Assembly: GCA_905221035.1 (NCBI GenBank)
Contig: CAJNBP010000019.1
Coordinates: 1 to 31,690 of the forward strand
Direction: 5' to 3'
Source: a bacterium
GTDB taxonomy: Bacteria; Bacillota; Bacilli; Lactobacillales; Streptococcaceae
Length of the DNA stretch: 31,690 bases
Below, piece by piece: positions 1 to 9,903 of the stretch (the first letter of the stretch is position 1; each line of letters begins with the position of its first letter). The position numbers and the translations under genes are program-made. The notes beneath the pieces are model-generated. The model had not been told where the DNA came from and made no database searches. It saw nothing but the letters and a program-made list of their open reading frames with translations.

Positions 1-363
1 GGTAGAAGATATCAGAGGATTTCTTTGGTTGCAGGGCTAACAAATGGTGAGTTAATCGCTCCAATGACTTACGAAGAGACGATGACGAGCGATTTTTTTG
101 AAGCTTGGTTTCAGAAGTTTCTCTTACCAACCTTAAACAAACCATCAGTTATTATTATGGATAATGCAAGATTCCATAGAATGGGTAAGCTAGAGCTCTT
201 ATGTGAAGAATTTGGGCATAAACTTTTACCACTTCCTCCCTACTCACCTGAGTACAATCCTATTGAGAAAACATGGGCTCATATCAAAAAGCACCTCAAA
301 AAGGTATTACCAAGTTGCAATACTTTTTTTGAGGCTCTTTTGTCTTGTTCTTGTTTCAATTAA
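1..363 (+). CDS. IS630-family transposase, C-terminal part (5' end outside window)
   Basis: The frame is open from base 1 and ends in TAA at 361-363, so only the last roughly 120 residues are visible. The segment IIMDNARFH is the second catalytic aspartate region of the IS630/Tc1-mariner DDE superfamily (DDE_3 domain). PPYSPEYNPIEKTWAHIK carries the final acidic residue of the triad and is highly typical of this family. The protein would cut and join the ends of its own element. The C-terminal end (SCSCFN) is like that of IS630-Spn1 of pneumococcus, where the transposase is often split into two frames. Whether the missing N-terminal part is intact cannot be judged. No downstream gene is co-transcribed; the next features are other IS remnants. 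Confidence 0.85.
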   Translation, partial: GRRYQRISLVAGLTNGELIAPMTYEETMTSDFFEAWFQKFLLPTLNKPSVIIMDNARFHRMGKLELLCEEFGHKLLPLPPYSPEYNPIEKTWAHIKKHLKKVLPSCNTFFEALLSCSCFN

Positions 364-411
364 CTATATAATAAAGAATCCCTAAAGTCAAAATCTTTTT
401 GTCCCAGCCTC
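1..411 (+). mobile_element. Right part of an IS630-Spn1-like insertion sequence
   Basis: The transposase end is followed by about 50 bp ending in gtcccagcctc (401-411). That motif resembles the terminal sequence I associate with IS630-Spn1 and its small RUP derivatives. I therefore place the right end near 411, but the left end is outside the window and the terminal inverted repeat cannot be confirmed. Confidence 0.55.
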
Positions 412-444
412 TTTCACGTTGTTCAAGCCTCATTGCTCTTGACT

Positions 445-1109
445 CGTCACTTGCCTCTTAAAGAGGCTTTAGTATTACTTACCACTATCCCTAAAGGGAT
501 CCTTACACTCAATTTATCTAGTGCTATATCATGCTTTACTCGTTCTCAAATTTTCATACTCGTGAAGAAATCATCCACTGGATAATTTCTTTAATCTTGA
601 ATATATTTCTTAATTGTGGCTTCATTGAGTCCAACCGTACTCACATAATAACCTTCCGCCCAAAAATGCCGATTCCCAAACTTGTACTTGAGATTGGCGT
701 GTTTGTCAAACATCATGAGTGCAATTTTACCTTTAAATACCCCATGAAACTTGAAACACTTATCCTTGGTGGAATACTAACTAACATATGTACATGGTCT
801 GGTATTAAGTGACCCTCAATGATTTTAACCCCTTTATAACTACACAAGCGATGAAATATTTCGCCTAAACTACTTCGATATTGATTATAGATTACTTTTC
901 GTCTATACTTAGGGGTGAACACAATGTGATAGAACACCTCCACTTTGTGTGTGATAAACTATGTGCCTTTTGTGCCATATTTTCTCCTTTCGCTTTACAA
1001 TTGGCTTGAACACCTTTATTGTATCGCGTTTGGAGTTTTTTGGGTATAACCTTCGACGCGCACCCGCTATGCGGGTGGTTTTTTTGTCTCGCACCTAGCG
1101 GAGCGAGAC
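445..1109 (-). mobile_element. Decayed IS200-type element with end hairpins
   Basis: The element contains the broken tnpA at 591-978 (minus). Upstream of tnpA is a perfect hairpin CACCCGC-tat-GCGGGTG at 1061-1077, and just outside it a second stem GTCTCGC/GCGAGAC at 1086-1109. On the other side of tnpA there are GCCTCTT-a-AAGAGGC (453-467) and ATCCC-taaa-GGGAT (487-500). IS200/IS605 elements use subterminal hairpins instead of inverted repeats, so these structures fit. The exact ends were not determined; 445 and 1109 are approximate. Confidence 0.6.
591..978 (-). pseudogene. tnpA: IS200-type transposase TnpA (HUH Y1), frameshifted
   Basis: Reading leftwards from the ATG at 978, the frame starts MAQKAHSLSHTKW and then loses phase near 935-945. 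The next frame resumes with YHIVFTPKYRRKVIYNQ and reaches GHLIPDHVHML, the HUH histidine motif of Y1 single-strand transposases. A second shift near 715-722 moves the frame again to LMMFDKHANLKYKFGN and then HFWAEGYYVSTVG (the catalytic-tyrosine region), up to a stop at 591-593. Compared with the usual product of about 150 residues the tail is also cut short. Two frameshifts mean no functional enzyme, although the element could be moved in trans if its ends are intact. Confidence 0.8.
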
Positions 1110-1140
1110 GGACTAATAGTCACATAATAAGAATCACAAT

Positions 1141-1284
1141 AAGCTCATTCATAAATGGTTACCTAAAGAAACTAAAAAAACGACTCCTAAAGAAGTCGCA
1201 TTCATCAAAAATTGGATTAACAACTATCATAAAAAATGCTTGAACTACAAGTCGCCCAGAGAATTTTTTGTTGCAAAAATTTAG
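1141..1284 (+). pseudogene. C-terminal fragment of an IS30-type transposase
   Basis: An open frame in phase with 1153 reads KWLPKETKKTTPKEVAFI, then KNWINNYHKKCLNYKSPREFF, ending in TAG at 1282-1284. The pattern WLPKGTKKTT...INNYPRK.LNYKSP is the typical C-terminus of IS30-family transposases. Nothing of the catalytic DDE core lies upstream, because that stretch is the IS200 remnant. This is therefore a scrap only. It sits directly beyond the truncated end of the sialidase gene and may mark the recombination that removed the sialidase tail. Confidence 0.6.
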
Positions 1285-1344
1285 CGTTTGTATTTGAACG
1301 ACAAGTCTAACACAGAGATGTTTTCTTATGTCTATAATTAGCTT

Positions 1345-4125
<2,781 letters not shown>

Positions 4126-4267
4126 GGGTGTAAATGATAAACCCTGAGCCTTTTGTGCCATATTTTTCTCTTTTCGCTTTACAATTAGCTTGAATACCTT
4201 TACTGTATCGCGCTTGGAATTTTTTGAGTATAATCTTCGACGCGCACTTGCACAGCGAGTGGTTTAT
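4126..4267 (-). mobile_element. Second IS200-type left-end remnant
   Basis: This stretch is a diverged copy of 948-1080. It shares the blocks gccttttgtgccatat, cgctttacaatt, tgtatcgcg and ttcgacgcgcac, plus the first codons of tnpA (MAQKA, start near 4161). The end hairpin that is perfect in the first copy is degraded here (cacttgcacagcgagtg). Nothing of the rest of tnpA remains. It separates the sialidase from the protease gene. Confidence 0.7.
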
Positions 4268-4308
4268 TTTATATGAACATAAAAGTTCAAAGAACAACTG
4301 AAGAAAAA

Positions 4309-7300
4309 TTAACTGTCTTTTCGTTTATAAGTAATCATTACTCCAAGGATCGTTCCCACAAAACCAAATAACATTGTTAGTAATGAAGAAGTCTCACCTG
4401 TATTTGGTAACTTAGACTGTTCATTATTACTTACTTTATTCTCTAATTGATTAGATTCAGAGTTTTCATCTGTAGATAACAGTTTAGGTGATAGAGAAAG
4501 TTCCTCATCCTTTTTAGCTTCTATAGGTTTTTTAAATGGTGGATTATCGATAGAGAATCGGAAAGTCATCGCATAAATACTAGAATTGCTAATCTCAAAA
4601 ATAATCTTTCCATCTTTTTGTTCGAATTCAATAGTGTGTAGGTTTCCTTCTGGATCTACAACATAAACATTCTCAACAGACTGATCCATAGCAAAAGTAA
4701 CTAGGACTTTTCCGTTAGGCTGAACAGTTCTAGCAGCTGTATTCTTCAATTGAATATCAAATGCTTTATAGTTTAATGAACTTAGATCACTAACTTGAAC
4801 TTCTTGAATTTGAACACCTATCACATTTTCCAATACTTCTTCTGAAGCTTGAATTTGCACACTTCCTGCTTCATTTTTGAAAATACGTTGTGAACTAGCA
4901 ATTCTTGTGATACCTTGTTTCATTGTTGCTTCATTCTTACTATCTCTATTGTTATCATGCATAGGACTTGCTACCACATTCACTCCACCTGCAAAGTCAT
5001 GGTGTTCAACTGTTGGGGCTGTTTCTTCTACTACTGTTGGTAGTGTTCCTGTATACTCTGGAACTTCTGTAACAAGTGAGTCGCCTCCGTTCACTCCGCC
5101 TGTGAAGTCTGAAAGATGATGAAGCTCAGCAACCACACCATTAACCCCGCCTCTAAACTCTGGCTTAGCTACTGTAGGAGCTGCAAAGTCACCAGATGTA
5201 CCTAAAATACCAGAATCTTCTTTTCCACTATCTTTTTTTGGATCTAATTTCCCAGATAAATCCTTATCCGAATCCTTCTTAGAAGGTTCCACTTCTTTAT
5301 CTTCCACATAGACAGGATCTTTTGGTTGACCCTCAATATAAGAACGAACCCAATCCAGCTGCTCTTTTGATAAGACTAAACCACCACTGCGACTTCCTAC
5401 AACACCATTTTGATGAACTCCAATTAAAGCACCTTTATCATTATAAAGACCACCACCAGACGCTCCAGGTTTCGTACCTCCATAGCTAATTCCCGCTATT
5501 CCAGAACCGAAGTCTGTAGTTCCTACTACTTTGCTATCTAAAACTGGACTTAGCTTGTTATCTGGAAAACCATAGACCGAAACTGAATCCCCCTCTGCAA
5601 CTTTCGAAGATTGTTTTACAACCTCTACAGGAGTTACTTCTTTTACTGCTTCTTTTAACCGAACCAAAGCTAAGTCATTTTTAAATCCAAATACTGAATC
5701 TTTCTTATTCCAATAAACAATATCATCATCTGAAAAATTCACAGACTTACCATTCGGTAAAGTTGCTTTATACACTGTATTGGTGCGACCAGATTTAGTA
5801 ACTACCTCAGAACCTTTAACTGTTAAGAAATTATGAGCGACTGTTAACACCAAATTTGGTGCAATTAAAGTACCTGACCCCGATCCATCTGGCGTTTGAA
5901 TGTGTGTTGTAGCATAGAAATTTTCTGAACCATTCGGAGCTTGTAACACCTCTTTACTAGGCACAGGTAAGTTCGATTTTCCACTTAAACCAACTTTACC
6001 AACTTCCGTTCTAGTAAAGTCAGAGTTAGACTTTGGTATCACATCAGACACCACCGCTCTTATAATTGTATTACCTAAAGCTAACTTACTGACATATTCA
6101 TCAGACCAAGTAGTATCACTTGCTAGTTTGTTAATTGGCACTCCGTTATAGGATACAACTTTAGCTGTTGGGGAAGTTGCTATTAACTGTTTGAAATCTG
6201 GATTTTGTCTTAAATAAAAATTCAAACTACTTCCAACAGGACCTTCCTGAACAACCTTATTTGAAATCAAAGGAGTTCCTTTAGTATCTTCCACTCGAAG
6301 TAAAACGCGACCTTTTTCTTCACCTTCCAGTAAAGTAGCTCGACCTTTTTCATCAAAACTATACAAAGCACCATCAATCTCAGATTCTACATCTTTTAAA
6401 GCTATATGATTTTCATCATAGTAGTAACGGTTTGCACCGTCTATATACCAACCTGTGATAGCATATTTATCAATCATAGACTGAATCCAAGCCTTGTGCT
6501 TGTCCGTAAAAATCGTACCACCCCCAATACGCTCACTCTCAGGAGCGTTTGAAGTATTTGTTCCGTGCTGGTGGATACCGACTACCTCTCCCTTATCATT
6601 AAACAAAGGAGCACCTGAAAAACCTCCTAAAGCTGAGGAATGATAAGTGACTGCACCACTCTCTTTATTAATACTGCTCACAGTTGTTGAGACTGAATAA
6701 GCCTTACCATCTTTCAATCGAGCTTTATTTTCTTTACTTAAATTTGGAGTAGAAAAATCATTGGGATATCCGATCATAGTGATGCTATCACCAGTAGAAA
6801 GCTCTTTATCACTCAATTCTCTTGGTGAATCTTCACCACCTGTCATAGCTTCGACAGGCTTTTTAGTGACGACTACTGCTAAATCGTTGCTATAGTCTTT
6901 CCCAAAATTCTTCTCATCATACAAATGAATAGAGTCTTTTTCAAGAGACTCGGGTACCCCTGATGTGGGTACTTTGTTACTCTTCTCTGTTTCTGAGTTC
7001 ATCACAACATAACTACGAGCAGACTCTCCACCACGTAAGACCGCAGACTTATCCTCTTGGTTTTTATCATAGTAATTATGCGCCACTGTCACCATCACAT
7101 TTGGTGCAACAAAGACCCCACTACCAGAAGCCGTTTGTTTCCCACTTGTTCCGCTATCATAAGTAGTATAAGTCATAGCGACACCTTCTGCAGATTTACT
7201 ATGAACGTCCACATCTTGAACATCACTACCGCCTTGAATGACATCAGCATAAACGACCCCACCACCAATAACTGGTAACTCTGGTGCAGCTAAGCCAATC

Positions 7301-7383
7301 ACTGCGGATAGTGTCAAGCAACCAATTAAACCATAAGCTTTGGATTTACGAAATTTCCCCAAACCTTTTAAACATACAAACAT
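4309..7383 (-). CDS. Cell-wall-anchored protein with two trypsin-like protease domains
   Basis: 1024 residues. A signal sequence (GLIGCLTLSAVIGLAAPELP region, cleavage near residue 46) exports it. Domain 1 (about 80-305) has the chymotrypsin/V8-fold triad H102 (VTVAHN), D167 (SNDLAVV) and S256 (GGFSGAP). Residues 311-351 (GWYIDGANRYYYDEN...) look like choline-binding or cell-wall-binding repeats. Domain 2 (about 490-685) repeats the triad: H517 (LTVAHN), D570 (KNDLAL) and S642 (GASGGG). A charged linker (685-725) leads to PEFRGGVNG / DFTGGVNGG / PEYTG repeats (740-805), a beta-rich domain (825-950), then LPNTG (992-996), a hydrophobic span and the RKDS tail, so sortase A should anchor it. The start ATG lies seven bases after GAGG. 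Substrate unknown; cleavage of host proteins is a reasonable guess. Monocistronic, with its own upstream region. Confidence 0.85.
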   Translation of the reverse strand: MFVCLKGLGKFRKSKAYGLIGCLTLSAVIGLAAPELPVIGGGVVYADVIQGGSDVQDVDVHSKSAEGVAMTYTTYDSGTSGKQTASGSGVFVAPNVMVTVAHNYYDKNQEDKSAVLRGGESARSYVVMNSETEKSNKVPTSGVPESLEKDSIHLYDEKNFGKDYSNDLAVVVTKKPVEAMTGGEDSPRELSDKELSTGDSITMIGYPNDFSTPNLSKENKARLKDGKAYSVSTTVSSINKESGAVTYHSSALGGFSGAPLFNDKGEVVGIHQHGTNTSNAPESERIGGGTIFTDKHKAWIQSMIDKYAITGWYIDGANRYYYDENHIALKDVESEIDGALYSFDEKGRATLLEGEEKGRVLLRVEDTKGTPLISNKVVQEGPVGSSLNFYLRQNPDFKQLIATSPTAKVVSYNGVPINKLASDTTWSDEYVSKLALGNTIIRAVVSDVIPKSNSDFTRTEVGKVGLSGKSNLPVPSKEVLQAPNGSENFYATTHIQTPDGSGSGTLIAPNLVLTVAHNFLTVKGSEVVTKSGRTNTVYKATLPNGKSVNFSDDDIVYWNKKDSVFGFKNDLALVRLKEAVKEVTPVEVVKQSSKVAEGDSVSVYGFPDNKLSPVLDSKVVGTTDFGSGIAGISYGGTKPGASGGGLYNDKGALIGVHQNGVVGSRSGGLVLSKEQLDWVRSYIEGQPKDPVYVEDKEVEPSKKDSDKDLSGKLDPKKDSGKEDSGILGTSGDFAAPTVAKPEFRGGVNGVVAELHHLSDFTGGVNGGDSLVTEVPEYTGTLPTVVEETAPTVEHHDFAGGVNVVASPMHDNNRDSKNEATMKQGITRIASSQRIFKNEAGSVQIQASEEVLENVIGVQIQEVQVSDLSSLNYKAFDIQLKNTAARTVQPNGKVLVTFAMDQSVENVYVVDPEGNLHTIEFEQKDGKIIFEISNSSIYAMTFRFSIDNPPFKKPIEAKKDEELSLSPKLLSTDENSESNQLENKVSNNEQSKLPNTGETSSLLTMLFGFVGTILGVMITYKRKDS

Positions 7384-7753
7384 ACATTACCTCACTTTAA
7401 CTTTCAAAGTTAATTCATCCAAGTATATTCTAAAAAATAAAATATTACAGTTTCCATTAGCATAACATTCTCTACTTTGATGCTTACAATAAAAATAGCT
7501 ATAGATTATTTTGTTCCTTTACAAATGCTATTTAAGTACTGTATCTACAGGAATATCGTTTTTACAAGATATTATCCTAATGAGAAAATCATCTTATACA
7601 TAAACTTATATATAAATGTTCATTTTGTAGTGAAACTGTATATTTTCTTATAAATTATAACACATTTCACAGACGCTTTTCAATGTATTGAAATAGCTTA
7701 TACCAAACTAGATAGAAAATGAATTGTTTGACACCACAGCCCAGAAAAAACTC
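7384..7753 (-). promoter_or_regulatory. Protease upstream region with a perfect 17-bp palindrome
   Basis: Gene-free AT-rich DNA. On the minus strand a TATACT at about 7427-7422 could be the -10 box; the matching -35 (CTGTAA at 17 bp) is weak. Between it and the GAGG ribosome-binding site lies the perfect palindrome TTAACTTT-C-AAAGTTAA (7397-7413), well placed to be an operator or to fold in the leader. No reading frame of note was seen in the rest. Confidence 0.4.
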
Positions 7754-7868
7754 ATACTCAATAAAAATCAAAGAGCAAACTAGGAAGCTAGCCGCAGGCT
7801 ACTCAAGACACTGTTTTGAGATTATAGATAAAGCTGACGTGGTTTGAAGAGATTTTCGAAGAGTATGA
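7754..7868 (-). repeat. BOX element (boxC joined to boxA end)
   Basis: The plus strand opens with atactcaataaaaatcaaag, continues with agctagccgcaggctactc and a cactgttttgag hairpin part, and closes with agctgacgtggtttgaagag, then attttcgaagagtat. These are the signature segments of the pneumococcal BOX repeat. Read on the minus strand the order is boxA (right) then boxC (left); boxB is absent and the A/C junction is shortened. BOX repeats are non-coding and fold into stable RNA. This one lies between the protease promoter and the esterase terminator. Confidence 0.85.
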
Positions 7869-7915
7869 ATTTCAAAGTATATATGAACTAGAATCTTTGC
7901 TGACTAGACTCTGTA

Positions 7916-7940
7916 CAAAAAGAGAGCTACTAGGCTCTCT
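7916..7940 (-). terminator. Rho-independent terminator of the esterase gene
   Basis: On the minus strand AGAGAGC (7940-7934) pairs with GCTCTCT (7927-7921) around a 6-base loop. It is followed by five T residues (7920-7916), and lies just beyond the esterase stop codon. Confidence 0.8.
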
Positions 7941-7946
7941 CATTCA

Positions 7947-8927
7947 TTATTTTGCATACTTAAAAGGAATCTCACTACCACAGAGCCAGTTGTAGACTTG
8001 GTCATTGACAAAGACATTCATGGCTTCGTGAGCATACTCGGGCATGATGCGATAGGCCTTATCACAAGTCAGACGGTTGTAAATTGCAAACTGGGTAATA
8101 GGATAGCAAACATCATCGTCCAAGCCCGTAATCATCTTGACCTCACCCTTGATACGATGGGCAAGATTTTTCACATCGATATAGGCAAGGGTCGCCATGA
8201 TTTCCTCCTCTGTTTCATGGAATGGATCGTGAAACTTGAAATATCGGAAAAGTTCGTCATAGGCTTCGCTGGTATTACCAATCTCTAGTACCCGTCTAAA
8301 GTCTGACAAGAAGGGATAGATGGCAACTGTTTTCTGAATCCGAGGATTGAGAGCTGCTGCAACCAGAGCTAAGGCCCCTCCTTGTGAGGCACCATAACTT
8401 GAAAGTCGTTTCTCATCCACCTCAGGCAGACTAGCAATAATTTCAACTAACTGGTAAATATCAAGATAAACATCCTTATAAAAGAGATGATCCCGACCTT
8501 CCATAGCACCACGGATTATATGCCCCTTAACCGTATTTCCTAGTGGAGAGCGCAAGCCGTCTTGCGAATAGCCCGACTGGCCCCGCACATCCATGGAAAC
8601 AACACCATAACCAGCCACAGTATAGGCCAGCATGTCGGTCCAATCCCAGCCACGTCCCATATAACCATGAAAATGGAAGATTAGCGGAACTTTATCCTCA
8701 CTTTTTGGAAGAACGACGCGCGCATAGACCTTGCCTTCATTTGTTCCTTCAAAGATTAACTCATAGCACTTGACTTGAGGAATGTGGAAATCTCTTTCCT
8801 CTAACTGGTAGGCTGGAAGAGTGGAAACTTTTTTCACTTCCTCATCCCAGAAAATATCAAAGTCTTCTGGCACCTCATCCCTGCCTTTATAGGTCCTTAT
8901 TTCTTCTAACAAAGCTAGATTTTTCAT
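7947..8927 (-). CDS. axe1: Acetyl xylan esterase / cephalosporin-C deacetylase family hydrolase
   Basis: 326 residues, the usual length for the AXE1 family of alpha/beta hydrolases, which remove acetyl groups from oligosaccharides and small acetylated compounds. The nucleophile elbow is GASQGG (S181). The acid is in TGLDDDVCYP (D270/D271) and the histidine in PEYAHEA (H300). HFHGYMGRGWDW (85-96) supplies the oxyanion-hole loop and RGQSGYSQDG (115-124) is the conserved family loop. No signal peptide, so it is cytoplasmic. Start ATG follows AAGGAG by seven bases, and a terminator lies after the stop, so the gene is monocistronic. In pneumococcus an orthologue sits near nanA and recG, as here. 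True substrate is not shown by the sequence. Confidence 0.88.
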   Translation of the reverse strand: MKNLALLEEIRTYKGRDEVPEDFDIFWDEEVKKVSTLPAYQLEERDFHIPQVKCYELIFEGTNEGKVYARVVLPKSEDKVPLIFHFHGYMGRGWDWTDMLAYTVAGYGVVSMDVRGQSGYSQDGLRSPLGNTVKGHIIRGAMEGRDHLFYKDVYLDIYQLVEIIASLPEVDEKRLSSYGASQGGALALVAAALNPRIQKTVAIYPFLSDFRRVLEIGNTSEAYDELFRYFKFHDPFHETEEEIMATLAYIDVKNLAHRIKGEVKMITGLDDDVCYPITQFAIYNRLTCDKAYRIMPEYAHEAMNVFVNDQVYNWLCGSEIPFKYAK

Positions 8928-9124
8928 AGCATGCTCCTTTTATTTTGTAATCGCTACCACAACTGTAGCATATCTGAGAACTCAATGCAAGAAAGAAGCA
9001 TAAATAGAAAGTGAATTTAGATTTTCTTTCTTCAAACCTACTGACTGAAAGTCTAATAAATTGAATCTAGAATAGTACCAATTAACTTCTAAGGTATTTT
9101 TAGAAATTAATGTGAATGCCCCAG

Positions 9125-9155
9125 TTGATTTGTCTACAGTTTATCTCGATATACT
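9125..9155 (+). promoter_or_regulatory. Candidate promoter of the GNAT gene
   Basis: TTGATT (9125-9130) and TATACT (9150-9155) are separated by 19 bp, longer than the ideal 17. The acetyltransferase start lies about 55 bp downstream with a GAGG ribosome-binding site. The rest of 8928-9210 shows no other feature I can support. Confidence 0.4.
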
Positions 9156-9210
9156 ATAGTTTCAATGGAGATTGAATAGAGAATCACACACCAGACAGCG
9201 AGGTAACATC

Positions 9211-9762
9211 ATGAAAGCAATAGGTACGCAAATATTACAGACAAACCGTTTAATCTTGAGAAGATTTGCGGAGAGTGATGCGGAAGCCATGTTTCAAAAT
9301 TGGGCTTCGTCTGCTGAGAATCTGACCTATGTTACTTGGAATCCCCATCCTGATGTTGAGGTCACTCGAAACTCGATTCGTAATTGGGTTGCTTCCTATG
9401 CAAATCCCAACTATTACAAATGGGCCATTTACCTCAAAGAAAAGCCAGAGCAAGTGATAGGAGATATCAGCATCGTTGAGATGAATGAGGATGATTCCAG
9501 TTGTGAAATTGGCTATGTTTTAGGAAAAAACTATTGGAGTCGTGGCCTTATGACAGAGGCCTTAAAAGCTATCTTAGACTTCTGTTTTACTCAAGCAGGT
9601 TTTCAAAAAGTCAAAGCACGATATGCCAATCTCAACCCAGCTTCAGGTCATGTTATGGATAAGACTGGAATGTCCTATCTAAAGACTGTTGAAAATGAGG
9701 TAGAGAGAAAAGGCTATATTGCGAACCTTATTTATTATCAGATAAGCGGAGAAGACAGATAA
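9211..9762 (+). CDS. GNAT-family N-acetyltransferase (RimJ/RimL-like)
   Basis: 183 residues from the ATG at 9211, chosen because GAGG sits eight bases upstream; an in-frame ATG at 9172 lacks a ribosome-binding site. The opening ILQTNRLILRRF...DAEAMFQNWAS is the standard N-terminus of the Acetyltransf_3 (RimJ/RimL) branch. IGYVLGKNYWSRGLMTEALKAI supplies the beta4 strand and the acetyl-CoA pyrophosphate loop (the family's GxGxxT-like turn is SRGLMT). NPASGHVMDKTGM is the conserved closing helix region. Such enzymes acetylate an amino group of a protein N-terminus, antibiotic or metabolite; the substrate cannot be read from sequence. Transcribed alone, opposite to the esterase. Confidence 0.85.
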   Translation: MKAIGTQILQTNRLILRRFAESDAEAMFQNWASSAENLTYVTWNPHPDVEVTRNSIRNWVASYANPNYYKWAIYLKEKPEQVIGDISIVEMNEDDSSCEIGYVLGKNYWSRGLMTEALKAILDFCFTQAGFQKVKARYANLNPASGHVMDKTGMSYLKTVENEVERKGYIANLIYYQISGEDR

Positions 9763-9882
9763 TCTTAAAATTTATTGCTTATCCGCTGTTCTTATTTTTT
9801 ATTTACTATTTCATTTATCCTCTTTTTTCCGAATAAATAGATAGAACCATCGAATCTAGCAAAATTAGATTTTAAAATATGG

Positions 9883-9888
9883 TATAAT
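9883..9888 (+). promoter_or_regulatory. TATAAT box immediately before the rpn gene
   Basis: A perfect -10 hexamer lies at 9883-9888 with no convincing -35 at 17 bp (CAAAAT). The ribosome-binding site AAGGAGG is at 9891-9897 and the ATG at 9904. Transcription from this box would start at about 9895, inside the Shine-Dalgarno sequence, so either the leader is extremely short or the true promoter lies further upstream. Confidence 0.35.
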
Positions 9889-9903
9889 AGAAGGAGGGAA
9901 TGG

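Noticed and set aside
531..812. 93-residue plus-strand ORF over the IS200 remnant
   Set aside because: It is the antisense of the tnpA pseudogene, where the minus-strand translation gives clear IS200 motifs.
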